Source: Halobellus litoreus (GTDB lineage: Archaea > Halobacteriota > Halobacteria > Halobacteriales > Haloferacaceae). From it: a stretch of DNA of 64,000 bases. The notes below the pieces were generated by a model that made no database searches, was not told where the DNA came from, and was given only the letters and a program-made list of their open reading frames with translations. Position numbers and translations under genes: made by a program. Below are positions 42,734 through 51,281 of this stretch, piece after piece. Location of the stretch: contig NZ_JANHAW010000002.1 in assembly GCF_024464595.1 (NCBI RefSeq), positions 930,001 to 994,000 of the forward strand. The letters run 5' to 3'. Position 1 is the first letter of the stretch, and each line of letters starts with the position of its first letter.

Positions 42734-45120
42734 CGGCGGTCGCTCCGGTGCGTCGCGTTCGTGTGGCTATCGGCGCGGGGGCTGCCGCCGTCGCGGTTGG
42801 CCTCGCCGCCGCGGCGACCGCGCTCATCGCGTCCGTCCCGCCCGCCGCCGTCCGCTCGGGTCCGGTGCGCCCGCTGCCGCCGGACGCGCTCGACCGTCGC
42901 GGCCTCGTCGGTCCGGAGGTCCGAGAGGAACCCGAACAGCCGGTCGACGTCGCGTTCGCCCTCCCGGAGGAGGTACTCGACGTAGCCGCGCTTGCGCCGG
43001 AACTCGCGTTCGATGTCCGCGACGTCGCGGTCGGTCGCGGCAGCGATTCGGTGGAAGACGCGGAGCGCGCTGTGGTGCGTCTCGCCCGCGGTCGCGGCGT
43101 TCTCGCCGCCGAGTTGCGGGTGGTCGTACGCCATCGCGAACGACCCGTCGGTTTCGCGCCACAGCAGCGTGTTGTAGTACAGCGTCGTGCCGTCCTTCTC
43201 GACGACGCCGGTGCGCGCGGAGGCCGGGAGCTCCTCGTACTCGGACTCGGTGAGGAGTTCGACCGCGGAGCCGACGTAGCGCTCGCCGTCGACTCTCCGG
43301 GGGAAGACCACCAGATCGAGTTCGCGCAGGAGGTAGACGGGCAGCCCCTGCTCGACGACCCGGTTGACGAGCGTCTCGATGTCCTCGGCGTGCGTCGTGC
43401 CCACGACCCCATGCCCAGTATTGAGCACCTCAGCGAAGGTCTCGAACGACTCGGGCGTGTTGACCTCGGCGATGACCTCGACATCGGGGTTGAGATAATT
43501 TGCCTCGGTCATCAGGTCCGCCATCGAGACGCGCTTGTAGGCGTTCTCGTGGTCGCGCGTCGTCAACGAGACGCCCGTCTCGTGGGGGAGGTACACCTCG
43601 CGGGAGCCCTCGTCGATGCTGATCGGGCGGTGGTCGTAGGGGATGAACGGCATATGGGCGTTCATCAGCGTCGTCTTGCCCGCGCCGGTCGGCCCCGAGA
43701 ACAGCACCACGCGGTGGTGTTCGTACAGCAGCCACAGGAGCGTCACCAGTTCGGTCGGGATCGAGCCGAACTCGACGAGGTCGATCGGCGTCAGCGGCGA
43801 CGACGCCTGCTTGCGGATGGAGACGTGCGGGCCGTCCTCGGAGATGACCGGCAGCGCGACGGCGCACCGGATGGTCTCGCCGTGGCCGGAGGCGTCGGGA
43901 GCGACGCCCTCGGGTCGGAGATTCACCTTCGCCGACGGCTGACTCGCGCTGAGTTCGACGCCGTCGGCGGCGGCGAGTTGGGTCACGACGTTGACGAAGC
44001 TCGTCTCGTCCGCGAAGGTGAGGTTGGTCGGAACGCGCTCGCCGGCGCGGACGACGTCGGCGCGGGGGACGACCTTGATCCGCTCGCCGACCCGGTTCGC
44101 CTCGACGTCTTCGAGGTGGGGGTCGCGGATCGGCACCGTGAGAACGCCCTCGCCGACGTAGTCGCGGAGGACGTAGTAGACCAGGTCGTCGAGCCGGTCC
44201 TGCGCGTAGCGGCGGTCCACGGGCGGGACGCCGATCCCGTACGCCGAGAGCGCGCTGCGGACGCGGTACCGCGTCGCCTCGAACCACGCGCGGGTGTTGC
44301 GGGCGGTGAGCCGGCGGGAGAGGAAGGCCCGCGCCCGCTCGCGGATGAACGCCGTCCGGTCCTCGACCACCTCGTCGACGTTGGCCTCCCAGATCCGCTC
44401 TTTGCACTCGGCGACAAGGTCCTCGTCGCCGGGGAGCAGGTCTGGTTCGAGGACCGCGTACTTGGCGTCGAAGCGGTCGTCGCCGAGGAGCCGGTCCCGA
44501 TGGACGACGACGTCGACGTCGAAGCCGGCGAACGAGACCGTGTAATCCCGCAGTCGCTCGCCGGCGACCCGCGTCGCGAAGGCGGCGTCTGCGCGGAACG
44601 CCGTCACGGCCGGGGCGTAGTTCTCGGTGTGGACGACGAGCGCGCCGTCGGTCTCGCCCTCGATGTCGACGACGTCGACGCGGTCGTCGAGCGCGATGGG
44701 CGTGACGGCCCCGAGCAGGCGCAACTCACAGAGCGCGTAGTACTCGATTCGACGGCGCGAGGCGGGAGAGACGTCGAGGAGTCGATCCAGGACGCGGCGG
44801 TACTTTGCGGGCAGTCCCGCGGCCGCACGCTCGGCCGTCCCTTGTCGGGTGAGCGGCCGCCGGACCTCGACGCCCGAGAAGTGGGACGTCACCGACGCCA
44901 GCGCCCGTTCCGCGGCCGCCCCGAGCGCCGGTTCTCGAAGGTGATACGAGAAGCCGACGCCGTCGGCGGCGTCGCGAATCGTCGCGACGACGCCGGGTGT
45001 CACCTCGTACTGTGCCCGGACGGTCCCGGCGTACCACGCGTCGGCGCTGTCGGGTGGTTCGGGCGCAGGAACGGCCGGTGTGTCGGCTCTGCTCGGCGTC
45101 CGTCTCGCCCCCGAAGTCAT
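42730..45120 (-). CDS. pilB: PilB-type secretion ATPase
   Basis: A 796-residue type II/IV secretion ATPase that powers pilus assembly. The ATPase core has Walker A FSGPTGAGKTTLMNAH (about residues 473-488), an aspartate-box segment SIDEGSREVYL, a Walker B region DLMTEANYLNPDVEVIAEVN and the His-box TGHGVVGTTHAEDIE. Typical pilB proteins read GEVRG at Walker B; here it is AEVNTPES. The C-terminal 70 residues are Arg/Gly/Asp-rich and disordered. I chose the ATG at 45120 because a TATA box (45175-45183) lies between it and an in-frame ATG at 45189. Confidence 0.9.
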   Translation of the reverse strand: MTSGARRTPSRADTPAVPAPEPPDSADAWYAGTVRAQYEVTPGVVATIRDAADGVGFSYHLREPALGAAAERALASVTSHFSGVEVRRPLTRQGTAERAAAGLPAKYRRVLDRLLDVSPASRRRIEYYALCELRLLGAVTPIALDDRVDVVDIEGETDGALVVHTENYAPAVTAFRADAAFATRVAGERLRDYTVSFAGFDVDVVVHRDRLLGDDRFDAKYAVLEPDLLPGDEDLVAECKERIWEANVDEVVEDRTAFIRERARAFLSRRLTARNTRAWFEATRYRVRSALSAYGIGVPPVDRRYAQDRLDDLVYYVLRDYVGEGVLTVPIRDPHLEDVEANRVGERIKVVPRADVVRAGERVPTNLTFADETSFVNVVTQLAAADGVELSASQPSAKVNLRPEGVAPDASGHGETIRCAVALPVISEDGPHVSIRKQASSPLTPIDLVEFGSIPTELVTLLWLLYEHHRVVLFSGPTGAGKTTLMNAHMPFIPYDHRPISIDEGSREVYLPHETGVSLTTRDHENAYKRVSMADLMTEANYLNPDVEVIAEVNTPESFETFAEVLNTGHGVVGTTHAEDIETLVNRVVEQGLPVYLLRELDLVVFPRRVDGERYVGSAVELLTESEYEELPASARTGVVEKDGTTLYYNTLLWRETDGSFAMAYDHPQLGGENAATAGETHHSALRVFHRIAAATDRDVADIEREFRRKRGYVEYLLREGERDVDRLFGFLSDLRTDEAATVERVRRQRAHRTRADGGGRDGRDERGRRGGEANRDGGSPRADSHTNATHRSDRR

Positions 45121-45174
45121 CCCCGTACTCCGGGGGTGCCTCGATCGGTCATACCGTCGCTTCTTTCGTATTCG

Positions 45175-45183
45175 TATATAAAC
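45175..45183 (-). promoter_or_regulatory. TATA box of the pil operon
   Basis: On the minus strand the sequence is gtttatata, a strong archaeal TATA element. Transcription would begin near 45150, leaving a leader of about 30 bases before the pilB ATG at 45120. It rules out the upstream in-frame ATG at 45189. Confidence 0.6.
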
Positions 45184-45308
45184 ACTCACGCCGGTTATCG
45201 AACGGGAGAATCAGGCCGGGCAGAGCCGTGTCGGTCTCGCCGCGAGGGTCGACACCGAGTGGCTGCCAGTACCATACCGCTTAGGTACGTCTGGCGTGAC
45301 GCTCGAAC

Positions 45309-46343
45309 GTGACGTGCAGCAATCCCGCTCAGACGGTCGCCCGGTCCGTCGACGGCCAGCGCGCGGCGGAGTTACTCCAGTCGGTGCGCGACCACGACCT
45401 CCCTCCGTGCCTCCGATCGCTCGTCGCCGAGTACCAGACGTTCGAGGGCGCGCGACCGCTGTTCATCTGGCAGTGGGTCCATCGGCTCGCGCCGAAGAAC
45501 GCGATGCCCGTCGTCGGCGACGACCACCGCGAGACGGTCGCGACGAACAAGACGATCCTCGTCCTCTTCGTCACGATCCTCGACGACCTAGTCGAGAAGC
45601 GGCAGGACTACGCGACGTTCGACGCGATCTCACGGCTCGTTCGCCTCCGGGCGGACGACGCCGACCCGATGCCGACCGAGACGTTCCGATCCGACGTCGA
45701 CGGGGAGTACGTGGCGTTCGCGAGAACGGTGTGGACGACGCTCCTCGACCGTCTGGAAGACGCGCCGCGGTACGACAGATACGCCTCGCTCTTTCGCTTC
45801 GACGTCAGACAGATTCTCACCGCGATCGAGTACACCACAGTCGTCATCGACAGCCCCGAACTGGCGACGAGGGCCGACCTGGACCGATACGAGACGCACA
45901 ATATGGGAATGTACAGTTACCTCGACATCGACCTGATGTACGCCGACGGCGACCACGCCGGGTCGCTCTCGCTCTTGCGCGACGCCGTCGACGCCGGACA
46001 GCGGATGGCGCGGATCGGCAACTGGCTCAGCACGTGGGAGCGGGAACTCAGGGAGGGCGACGTCAGTTCCGGCATCGTCGTCACCGCCCTCGAACGCGGT
46101 CTCGTCGACCCCGAGGAACTGCCGGATCCCGACGGGAGCGCGGACGTGTCGGTCGCGGCCGACCGATTGATCGATCGAATCGTCGAACACGACCTCGAAT
46201 CGGAACTGCTCGACGAGTGGAACGGAGAGTATCGACGGCTCTGCACGCTGAGCGAGCGGAGCGACGCGGTCGATCTCGAGCCGTTCGTCGAGGGGACGAA
46301 AGACGTCCTCCGGTATCACCTGGCCAGTCGCGGGTTCAAGTGA
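45309..46343 (+). CDS. Class I terpene-synthase-like protein
   Basis: A 344-residue, almost entirely helical protein starting at GTG. Two features match class I terpene cyclases. An Asp-rich motif, FVTILDDLVEKRQD, lies about 90 residues from the N-terminus. A distal NSE-type motif, RIGNWLSTWERELREGD (N-x3-T-x3-E), lies about 150 residues later and is followed by the typical acidic-then-glycine segment. A possible effector Arg precedes it (ADLDRYETHNMGMYS). A terminal region (NGEYRRL) could hold the RY pair. Product and substrate are unknown; a prenyl diphosphate is expected. It lies alone, convergent with the next gene. Alternative: an isoprenoid-fold protein without activity. Confidence 0.6.
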   Translation: MTCSNPAQTVARSVDGQRAAELLQSVRDHDLPPCLRSLVAEYQTFEGARPLFIWQWVHRLAPKNAMPVVGDDHRETVATNKTILVLFVTILDDLVEKRQDYATFDAISRLVRLRADDADPMPTETFRSDVDGEYVAFARTVWTTLLDRLEDAPRYDRYASLFRFDVRQILTAIEYTTVVIDSPELATRADLDRYETHNMGMYSYLDIDLMYADGDHAGSLSLLRDAVDAGQRMARIGNWLSTWERELREGDVSSGIVVTALERGLVDPEELPDPDGSADVSVAADRLIDRIVEHDLESELLDEWNGEYRRLCTLSERSDAVDLEPFVEGTKDVLRYHLASRGFK

Positions 46344-46352
46344 GAAGCACGG

Positions 46353-47090
46353 TCAGGCGCCGCCGAAGCGTTCGCGCTCGCGGCGACACACCCGCTCCCA
46401 GACCGACAGGAGCGAACTCCCGAGTCCGTAGCGCTCGTCGACCGCCCGTACCCACTCGTCGTCGGTGAAGAGCAGGTACTGAAGGCGGCGAACGGTCGGA
46501 TCGAGGTCCTCGACCGCGAGGTCGCCGACGTAGTAGCCGACCGTCTGCGAGCGCGTCTCCGCGATCAGTTCGGGCGGGACGCCGATGCCGCACTCGGTGG
46601 CGACGTAATCGAACCACTCCAGGTGGAGAATCGCGTCCGCGAACGCGAACCGGTCGGCGAACCCCGAAACTGATTCGAGGGCCGGCGCGCCGCGGGAGAC
46701 GACGTCTCCGGGACGACTGAACCGCGGGAGCGAGACGTGATCGATCGTCGCCGCGTACTGGTCGGCGACCCGTCTGAGCCGCCACTCCGCGTACGCCACG
46801 GGCGGCGTCAGCGGGAGTTCGTACCAGACCGGCGTCCACTCCAGGAACGGGAGGCCGAACGCGGCGTCGGCATACAGGTCGGCGGCGATCAGCCGGTTCA
46901 CCGCGGGCGCGACGTCCGCGCCCGTCCGGCCCGCCCGCATCGCCGTCTCGGCCTCGTCGATGAATCCCGGGAGATCCCCCGTGTGGAACCCCATCCCGTC
47001 GGCGACGCGGAGCAGGTACTCTCCGCCGGGACGGAACCAGTCGGCGAAGTCCGACGCCGTTCGGGCGCGCAGCAGCGAGAAGACGCTCAC
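46353..47090 (-). CDS. Unknown helical protein convergent with the terpene-synthase-like gene
   Basis: A 245-residue protein I do not recognise. It starts at GTG (VSVFSLLRARTASDF) and has aromatic-rich helical segments such as FADAILHLEWFDYVATECG and FLEWTPVWYELPL. No signal peptide, Cys pairs or catalytic motif are seen. A TATA box (47114-47120) is about 26 bases upstream, so the mRNA would be leaderless at this GTG. Its stop is only nine bases from that of the terpene-synthase-like gene. Whether they work together is unknown. Confidence 0.6.
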   Translation of the reverse strand: MSVFSLLRARTASDFADWFRPGGEYLLRVADGMGFHTGDLPGFIDEAETAMRAGRTGADVAPAVNRLIAADLYADAAFGLPFLEWTPVWYELPLTPPVAYAEWRLRRVADQYAATIDHVSLPRFSRPGDVVSRGAPALESVSGFADRFAFADAILHLEWFDYVATECGIGVPPELIAETRSQTVGYYVGDLAVEDLDPTVRRLQYLLFTDDEWVRAVDERYGLGSSLLSVWERVCRRERERFGGA

Positions 47091-47113
47091 GACCGGAGGT
47101 AGGCCGCCGATCG

Positions 47114-47120
47114 TATATAT
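47114..47120 (-). promoter_or_regulatory. TATA box of the 46353-47090 gene
   Basis: On the minus strand atatata lies about 26 bases before the GTG start. This spacing gives a start codon at or within a base or two of the RNA 5' end and fixes the start of the gene. Confidence 0.6.
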
Positions 47121-47158
47121 CGTCTCGTTTTCGCCCGGGGTTCGAGCGGGATCGGCAG

Positions 47159-47713
47159 TCACGTCCCGTCGTCGATCTGGTCCGACAGCCCCCACTCGGC
47201 GGCGCGCGACGCCGCCTCCGCGCGGGCCTCCTCGCGGATCGACTCGATGGACTCGGTGTCGGCGAGGAACGCCTCGACGGCGCTCGTTCCCCCGTCCTCG
47301 GAGAGCCGGCCCTCGGGCGCGGCCTCGCGCGTTCGCTCCACGAGCGCCGCGTCGTCGGCCAGTCGCCGCGCCGGTGCGAGCGCGCCGACGCGGAGGTCCT
47401 CGACCCGGTGGGCCGCCCGTAACTCGTCGGGCGGGAGTTCGTAGACGGCGGTGTGGAACAGCCGCCCCGACAGCGCGTCGAGCGCGTCGTCGCCGCCGGC
47501 GTCGCTTCCGGGATGATACGCCAGGACTGGGACGCCGTCCTCGAACGTGACGACCGCGCGCTCGTCGTCGCCGAGGAGGATCGATCCCCCCGACTCGAAG
47601 ACGACGTACCCGGTGAGTTCGCGGTCGAGCACCCCGGAGAGCGTGTCGCCCACGTCGGCGTCGGTTCGAGAGCGGCACAGTTCGCCCTCGGGGATGTGGC
47701 CGTCGACGACCAT
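47159..47713 (-). CDS. Partner protein encoded after minD
   Basis: A 184-residue acidic protein of unknown function that begins two bases after the minD stop. N-terminal beta-rich segment (GYVVFESGGSILLGDDERAVVTFEDGVPVL, in two parts) suggests a small beta domain. Central helices and a charged C-terminal helix (SIREEARAEAASRAAEWGLS) follow. No membrane helix. Close linkage to a MinD-type ATPase suggests it is cargo or effector for it. Haloarchaea-specific as far as I can tell. Confidence 0.65.
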   Translation of the reverse strand: MVVDGHIPEGELCRSRTDADVGDTLSGVLDRELTGYVVFESGGSILLGDDERAVVTFEDGVPVLAYHPGSDAGGDDALDALSGRLFHTAVYELPPDELRAAHRVEDLRVGALAPARRLADDAALVERTREAAPEGRLSEDGGTSAVEAFLADTESIESIREEARAEAASRAAEWGLSDQIDDGT

Positions 47714-47715
47714 CG

Positions 47716-48489
47716 TCAGGGTCGGTCCGGAACGACCGCGCTCCGGAAGCGGTCCGCGACGCCCGCGGCGTCGCCGGCCCGGACGTCCAGGTTCGCCGCG
47801 GCCTCGTGAAAGGCGTCGGCCGCAGGATCTCTCGGCGCGTGCGCGAGCAGCGGTTCGCCGGCGCGGCGGGCCGCCCGCACCGCGTCGCTCTCGGGGACGC
47901 TCGCCAGCGTCGTCCCGCCGAAGTAGCGCGCGGCCTGGTCGGCGATCGACTCGACGTCCTCGTCGGGGCGGACCCGGTTGAACAGCACGCCCGCGGTCTC
48001 GGTGCCGTACGAGCGGGCGTACTCCTGGACCTTCAGGCCGTCCGAGAGCGAGGGGACCGTCGGCTGAAGCACGACGACGACGCGGTCGGCGAGCACGACG
48101 GGGAGGACCGCGCTCTTCGATCCGAGCGCCGCCGGCGAGTCGAGCAGGAGAACGTCGGTGTCGGCGGCGAGTTCGGCGACGACGTCCCGAAGCCGCTCCG
48201 GATCCGCCTCCTCGAAGGCCGTGAGGCTCGTCCCGCAGGGGACCACCGACATCCCGAAGCGGTCGTAGACGGCCGCCTCGACCGGGACGTCGCGCTCGGC
48301 GACGAGCAGGTCGTGCAGCGTCACGTCCGCGTCGTCCAGTCCGGCGTGAAACAGGAGGTTCGCCATCCCGGTGTCGGCGTCGATGACCGTCACGTCGTAC
48401 CGATCGGCGAGCGCCATCCCGAGCGCCAGCGTGCTCGTCGTCTTTCCGGTGCCGCCCTTGCCGCTCGCGACGGCGAACGCCTCGACCAT
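47716..48489 (-). CDS. minD: MinD/ParA-family ATPase
   Basis: A 257-residue deviant Walker A ATPase. The P loop is VASGKGGTGKTTSTL at the very N-terminus, with signature lysines; DADTGMAN is the Walker A' region and LLLDSPAALG is Walker B. The C-terminal amphipathic membrane-targeting helix typical of bacterial MinD is not evident. Archaeal members position surface or motility structures, or regulate other processes, rather than FtsZ. Haloarchaea carry several paralogues, so the precise one cannot be named. It leads a two-gene unit with the following small protein. Confidence 0.86.
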   Translation of the reverse strand: MVEAFAVASGKGGTGKTTSTLALGMALADRYDVTVIDADTGMANLLFHAGLDDADVTLHDLLVAERDVPVEAAVYDRFGMSVVPCGTSLTAFEEADPERLRDVVAELAADTDVLLLDSPAALGSKSAVLPVVLADRVVVVLQPTVPSLSDGLKVQEYARSYGTETAGVLFNRVRPDEDVESIADQAARYFGGTTLASVPESDAVRAARRAGEPLLAHAPRDPAADAFHEAAANLDVRAGDAAGVADRFRSAVVPDRP

Positions 48490-48595
48490 ACCCGGGAGTC
48501 GCGACGGGCCGATAAAACTCTTCGACTCCGATTCTCATCGCTGATCGACGGCGAGCGGACCGCCGCGACCCGTCGAAACCGCCGGTCGGCCACCG

Positions 48596-50221
48596 CTACC
48601 CGATGTCTGCGGCGGGAACCGTCGGAATGAGCTCCCCAAGCGCGATTTCTTCGACGAGCGCCGCGGCGCGGGTGTAGGGGTCGCCGTCGCGTCCGGAATC
48701 GGCCGCCGCGGGCCGGCGCTTCCCCGCGTTCGCGAAGACGTTCTCGACGAACGCCTCGCGTGCCGCGTCGTTCGCGAAGAGGCCGTGAAGATAGGTCCCG
48801 AGGACGCGTCCCCGCGCCGCCCCGAGCGTCACCGGGTCGCGGCCGTCGCTCGCGAACGGGAACCGGACGGGCGGCGACGAGTTCGGCTGGGGTTCTCTCG
48901 GCCCGACCGCCCGCGTCTCGCCGGCGTGGATCTCGTAGCCCTCGACCGCGCCGGACGCGCCGGCGAGCGGGCCGTCCCCGTCGAGCGTCCACTCGACGGG
49001 GGCGACGCGCTTGCGACGCGAGAACGCGGTTTCGACGGGAAGCAGACCGATCCCAGAGACCGTCGTTCCGGCGTCGGCCACCGCGGTGTCGCCCGCGGCC
49101 TCGACGTCGGCAGCGATGAGGCGCTCCCCGAGGAGTTGGTAGCCGCCGCAGAGGCCGACGACGGGACCGTCGAATCTCCGAAGCCGCTCGTGGAGGCCTG
49201 CCTCTCGGATCGCGTGGAGATCGTCGGCGGTGTTCTTCGTCCCGGTCAGGACGACGGCGTCGGCGTCCGACAGCGGCGCGTCGAGCGGAACGAACGCGAC
49301 GCGGACGCCCGGAACGCCGACAAGCGGGTCCACGTCCGCGGTGTTCGACGCCCGCGGGAGGCGCGGGACGGCGACCGTGACCGATCGGTCGTCGGCGACG
49401 CCGTCGTCGGTCCCCCGGACCTCGCGCTCTCCCGCCGCCGGGAGCGAGACGCTGTCCTCGTCGGGGAGCCCGGGATCGTCGTGGGGCAGCACCGCGAGCA
49501 CCGGGACGCCGGTCCGGGATTCGATCTCGTCGATCCCCGGTTCCAGGAGGGACCGATCGCCGCGGAACTTCGTGATCGCGACGCCGACGACCCGCTCGCG
49601 GACGTCGTCTGGGAGCAGTTCCAGCGTGCCCAGGATCGAGGCGAAGACCCCGCCGCGCTCGATGTCGGCGACCAGCAGGATCCGGGCGTCGGCGAAGCGC
49701 GCGGTCTCGACGTTGGCGAGGTCGCGGTCGTGGAAGTTGATCTCCGCGATCGACCCCGCGCCCTCGGCGACCACGACGTCGTTTTCGGCCGCGAGGCGCG
49801 CGTAGGCCGCCTCGGCGGCGTCTCTGGCGTCGTCCCAGTGCTCGGCGTAGTAGTCGCCCGCGGCGTAGTGGCCGACGGCGACGCCGTCGACGACGAGTTG
49901 GGATTCGCCCTCGCCGCGAGGCTTCAGGAGCACGGGATTGTGATCGGTCGTCGGTCGGACGCCCGCGGCGCGCGCCTGGACGTACTGTGAGACGCCGATC
50001 TCGCCGAAGGCCGGGCCGTCGGAGTCCGACGCTGCGCTCGCGTCGTCGCCACGGACCGCCTCCGGCCGGACGACCGCCTGCGCCTCGTTACTCATATTCT
50101 GCGCTTTGAACGGCGCGACGTCGACGCCGGCGTCCGCGAGGCGGCGACAGAGCCCCGCGGCGACGGTGCTCTTGCCGACGTGGCTGGCCGTACCCGCGAC
50201 GAGGATCGTCTCAGCGGGCAT
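48596..50221 (-). CDS. cobQ: Cobyric acid synthase CobQ/CbiP
   Basis: A 541-residue glutamine-dependent enzyme amidating four side chains (b, d, e, g) of adenosylcobyrinic acid a,c-diamide. The N-terminal ATPase domain has [59 protein letters not shown] and [12 protein letters not shown]. The C-terminal glutaminase has the nucleophile in [11 protein letters not shown] and the His in GTYLHGLF. It is a little long through acidic insertions. It follows cobO by 37 bases on the same strand, matching the biosynthetic order (adenosylation, then amidation). Confidence 0.95.
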   Translation of the reverse strand: MPAETILVAGTASHVGKSTVAAGLCRRLADAGVDVAPFKAQNMSNEAQAVVRPEAVRGDDASAASDSDGPAFGEIGVSQYVQARAAGVRPTTDHNPVLLKPRGEGESQLVVDGVAVGHYAAGDYYAEHWDDARDAAEAAYARLAAENDVVVAEGAGSIAEINFHDRDLANVETARFADARILLVADIERGGVFASILGTLELLPDDVRERVVGVAITKFRGDRSLLEPGIDEIESRTGVPVLAVLPHDDPGLPDEDSVSLPAAGEREVRGTDDGVADDRSVTVAVPRLPRASNTADVDPLVGVPGVRVAFVPLDAPLSDADAVVLTGTKNTADDLHAIREAGLHERLRRFDGPVVGLCGGYQLLGERLIAADVEAAGDTAVADAGTTVSGIGLLPVETAFSRRKRVAPVEWTLDGDGPLAGASGAVEGYEIHAGETRAVGPREPQPNSSPPVRFPFASDGRDPVTLGAARGRVLGTYLHGLFANDAAREAFVENVFANAGKRRPAAADSGRDGDPYTRAAALVEEIALGELIPTVPAADIG

Positions 50222-50257
50222 TCCTGGCGGATATCGACGGCGAGAGCCGACGACGCA

Positions 50258-50962
50258 TCAGTACTCCGTCCCCTTCCGCGCGCGAACGCCCTCGTCGAAG
50301 GGGTGTTTCACCTTCCGGACCTCGGTCACGAGGTCGGCCGCGTCGAGCAGGTACGTCGGCTCCGAGTGACTCCCTGTCAACACGAGTTCGAGGTTCGCGG
50401 GCTTCGAGTCGACCAGGTCGAGCACGGCGGACTCGTCGATCAACCCCTGATCGACGGCGTAGAGAATCTCGTCGAGGACGAGCAGGTGAACGCCGGCCTC
50501 GGGGTCGCCGTCGAGGGGCAGCGGCGCGGTCAGGTCCGTCTCGCCGGCGGCCGCGACTACGTCCTCCGCGCGGGCGAGCGCGCCGCGGGCCTTCGCCAGG
50601 TGCTCGTCCTCGTCGGAGCCGTCCAAGAGCCCGTGCCAGCCGTAGTGGCCGGTGTTCTCGTAGGAGATCCCCGGGACCGCCGCGATGGCGTTGTACTCGC
50701 CGCGGACGCTCTCGACGGAGTCCGCGCCGCCCTTCAGGAACTGGAGGACGTGCACGCGGTAGCCGTGCCCGGCCGCGCGGAACGCCATCCCGAGCGCCGC
50801 CGTGGTCTTGCCCTTTCCGCCGCCCCACCACGCCTGCACGAGGCCGAACTCCTCTGGCGCGGCCGGTTCGATGTCGTCTGCCGTCGGGCGGACGCCGCCG
50901 CCGGGCGTCGCGCGTCGCGTCTCCGACGGAGTTCGGTCCGTCGCGTCGTCGCTGTCAGTCAT
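50258..50962 (-). CDS. cobO: Cob(I)yrinic acid a,c-diamide adenosyltransferase
   Basis: A 234-residue CobA/CobO-type corrinoid adenosyltransferase. An acidic, disordered leader of about 35 residues precedes LVQAWWGGGKGKTTAALGMA, whose P loop is typical (GxGKGKTT). HVLQFLKGG and LDEILYAVDQGL are family segments, and VLTGSHSEPTYLLDAADLVTE with the final VRARKGTEY completes it. It forms an operon with cobQ. The ATG at 50962 precedes an open frame whose upstream part is the 28-bp tandem repeat. Confidence 0.95.
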   Translation of the reverse strand: MTDSDDATDRTPSETRRATPGGGVRPTADDIEPAAPEEFGLVQAWWGGGKGKTTAALGMAFRAAGHGYRVHVLQFLKGGADSVESVRGEYNAIAAVPGISYENTGHYGWHGLLDGSDEDEHLAKARGALARAEDVVAAAGETDLTAPLPLDGDPEAGVHLLVLDEILYAVDQGLIDESAVLDLVDSKPANLELVLTGSHSEPTYLLDAADLVTEVRKVKHPFDEGVRARKGTEY

Positions 50963-51009
50963 AACCGGGAGGTAGACGCGGGCGGATAAGAAGCCGGCGG
51001 GAACGGGGC

Positions 51010-51177
51010 GGAAATTCGGATCGGCAGCGACGATGGTGGAAATTCGGATCGGCAGCGACGATGGTGGAAATTCGGGTCGGCAGCGACGATGGTGGAAATT
51101 CGGATCGGCAGCGACGATGGTGGAAATTCGGGTCGGCGGCGACGATGGCGGAATGTCACACCGGCCGCGACGTAGGC
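51010..51177. repeat. 28-bp tandem repeat array upstream of cobO
   Basis: Six tandem units of 28 bases start at 51010, 51038, 51066, 51094, 51122 and 51150. The first five are near-identical (ggaaattcggatcggcagcg followed by acgatggt; A/G variation at the 11th base). The sixth is degenerate. Units abut without spacers, so it is a minisatellite, not CRISPR. It lies between cobO and the GST-like gene, 48 bases upstream of the cobO start. Confidence 0.93.
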
Positions 51178-51189
51178 GGACCCCGAGAA

Positions 51190-51281
51190 CTGAGTCGTCT
51201 GCGGGGGCAACGCTCGGTCGTTTGCGGAGGCGACGCTCAGTCGTCTGCGAGGGCAACGCTCAGTCGTCCGCGGGCGCGGCG
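51190..51281. repeat. 23-bp tandem repeat including the GST stop codon
   Basis: Four tandem 23-base units start at 51190, 51213, 51236 and 51259, about 70-85% identical. The last unit is the end of the GST-like gene, including its stop codon. The others are thus copies of that gene's 3' end placed after its stop; each carries a stop-like tcag or tcgg at the same place. Confidence 0.85.

Noticed and set aside
51010-51177. Repeat array as a CRISPR
   Set aside because: The units abut without unique spacers, are not palindromic in the CRISPR manner and no cas gene is nearby. It is a tandem minisatellite.
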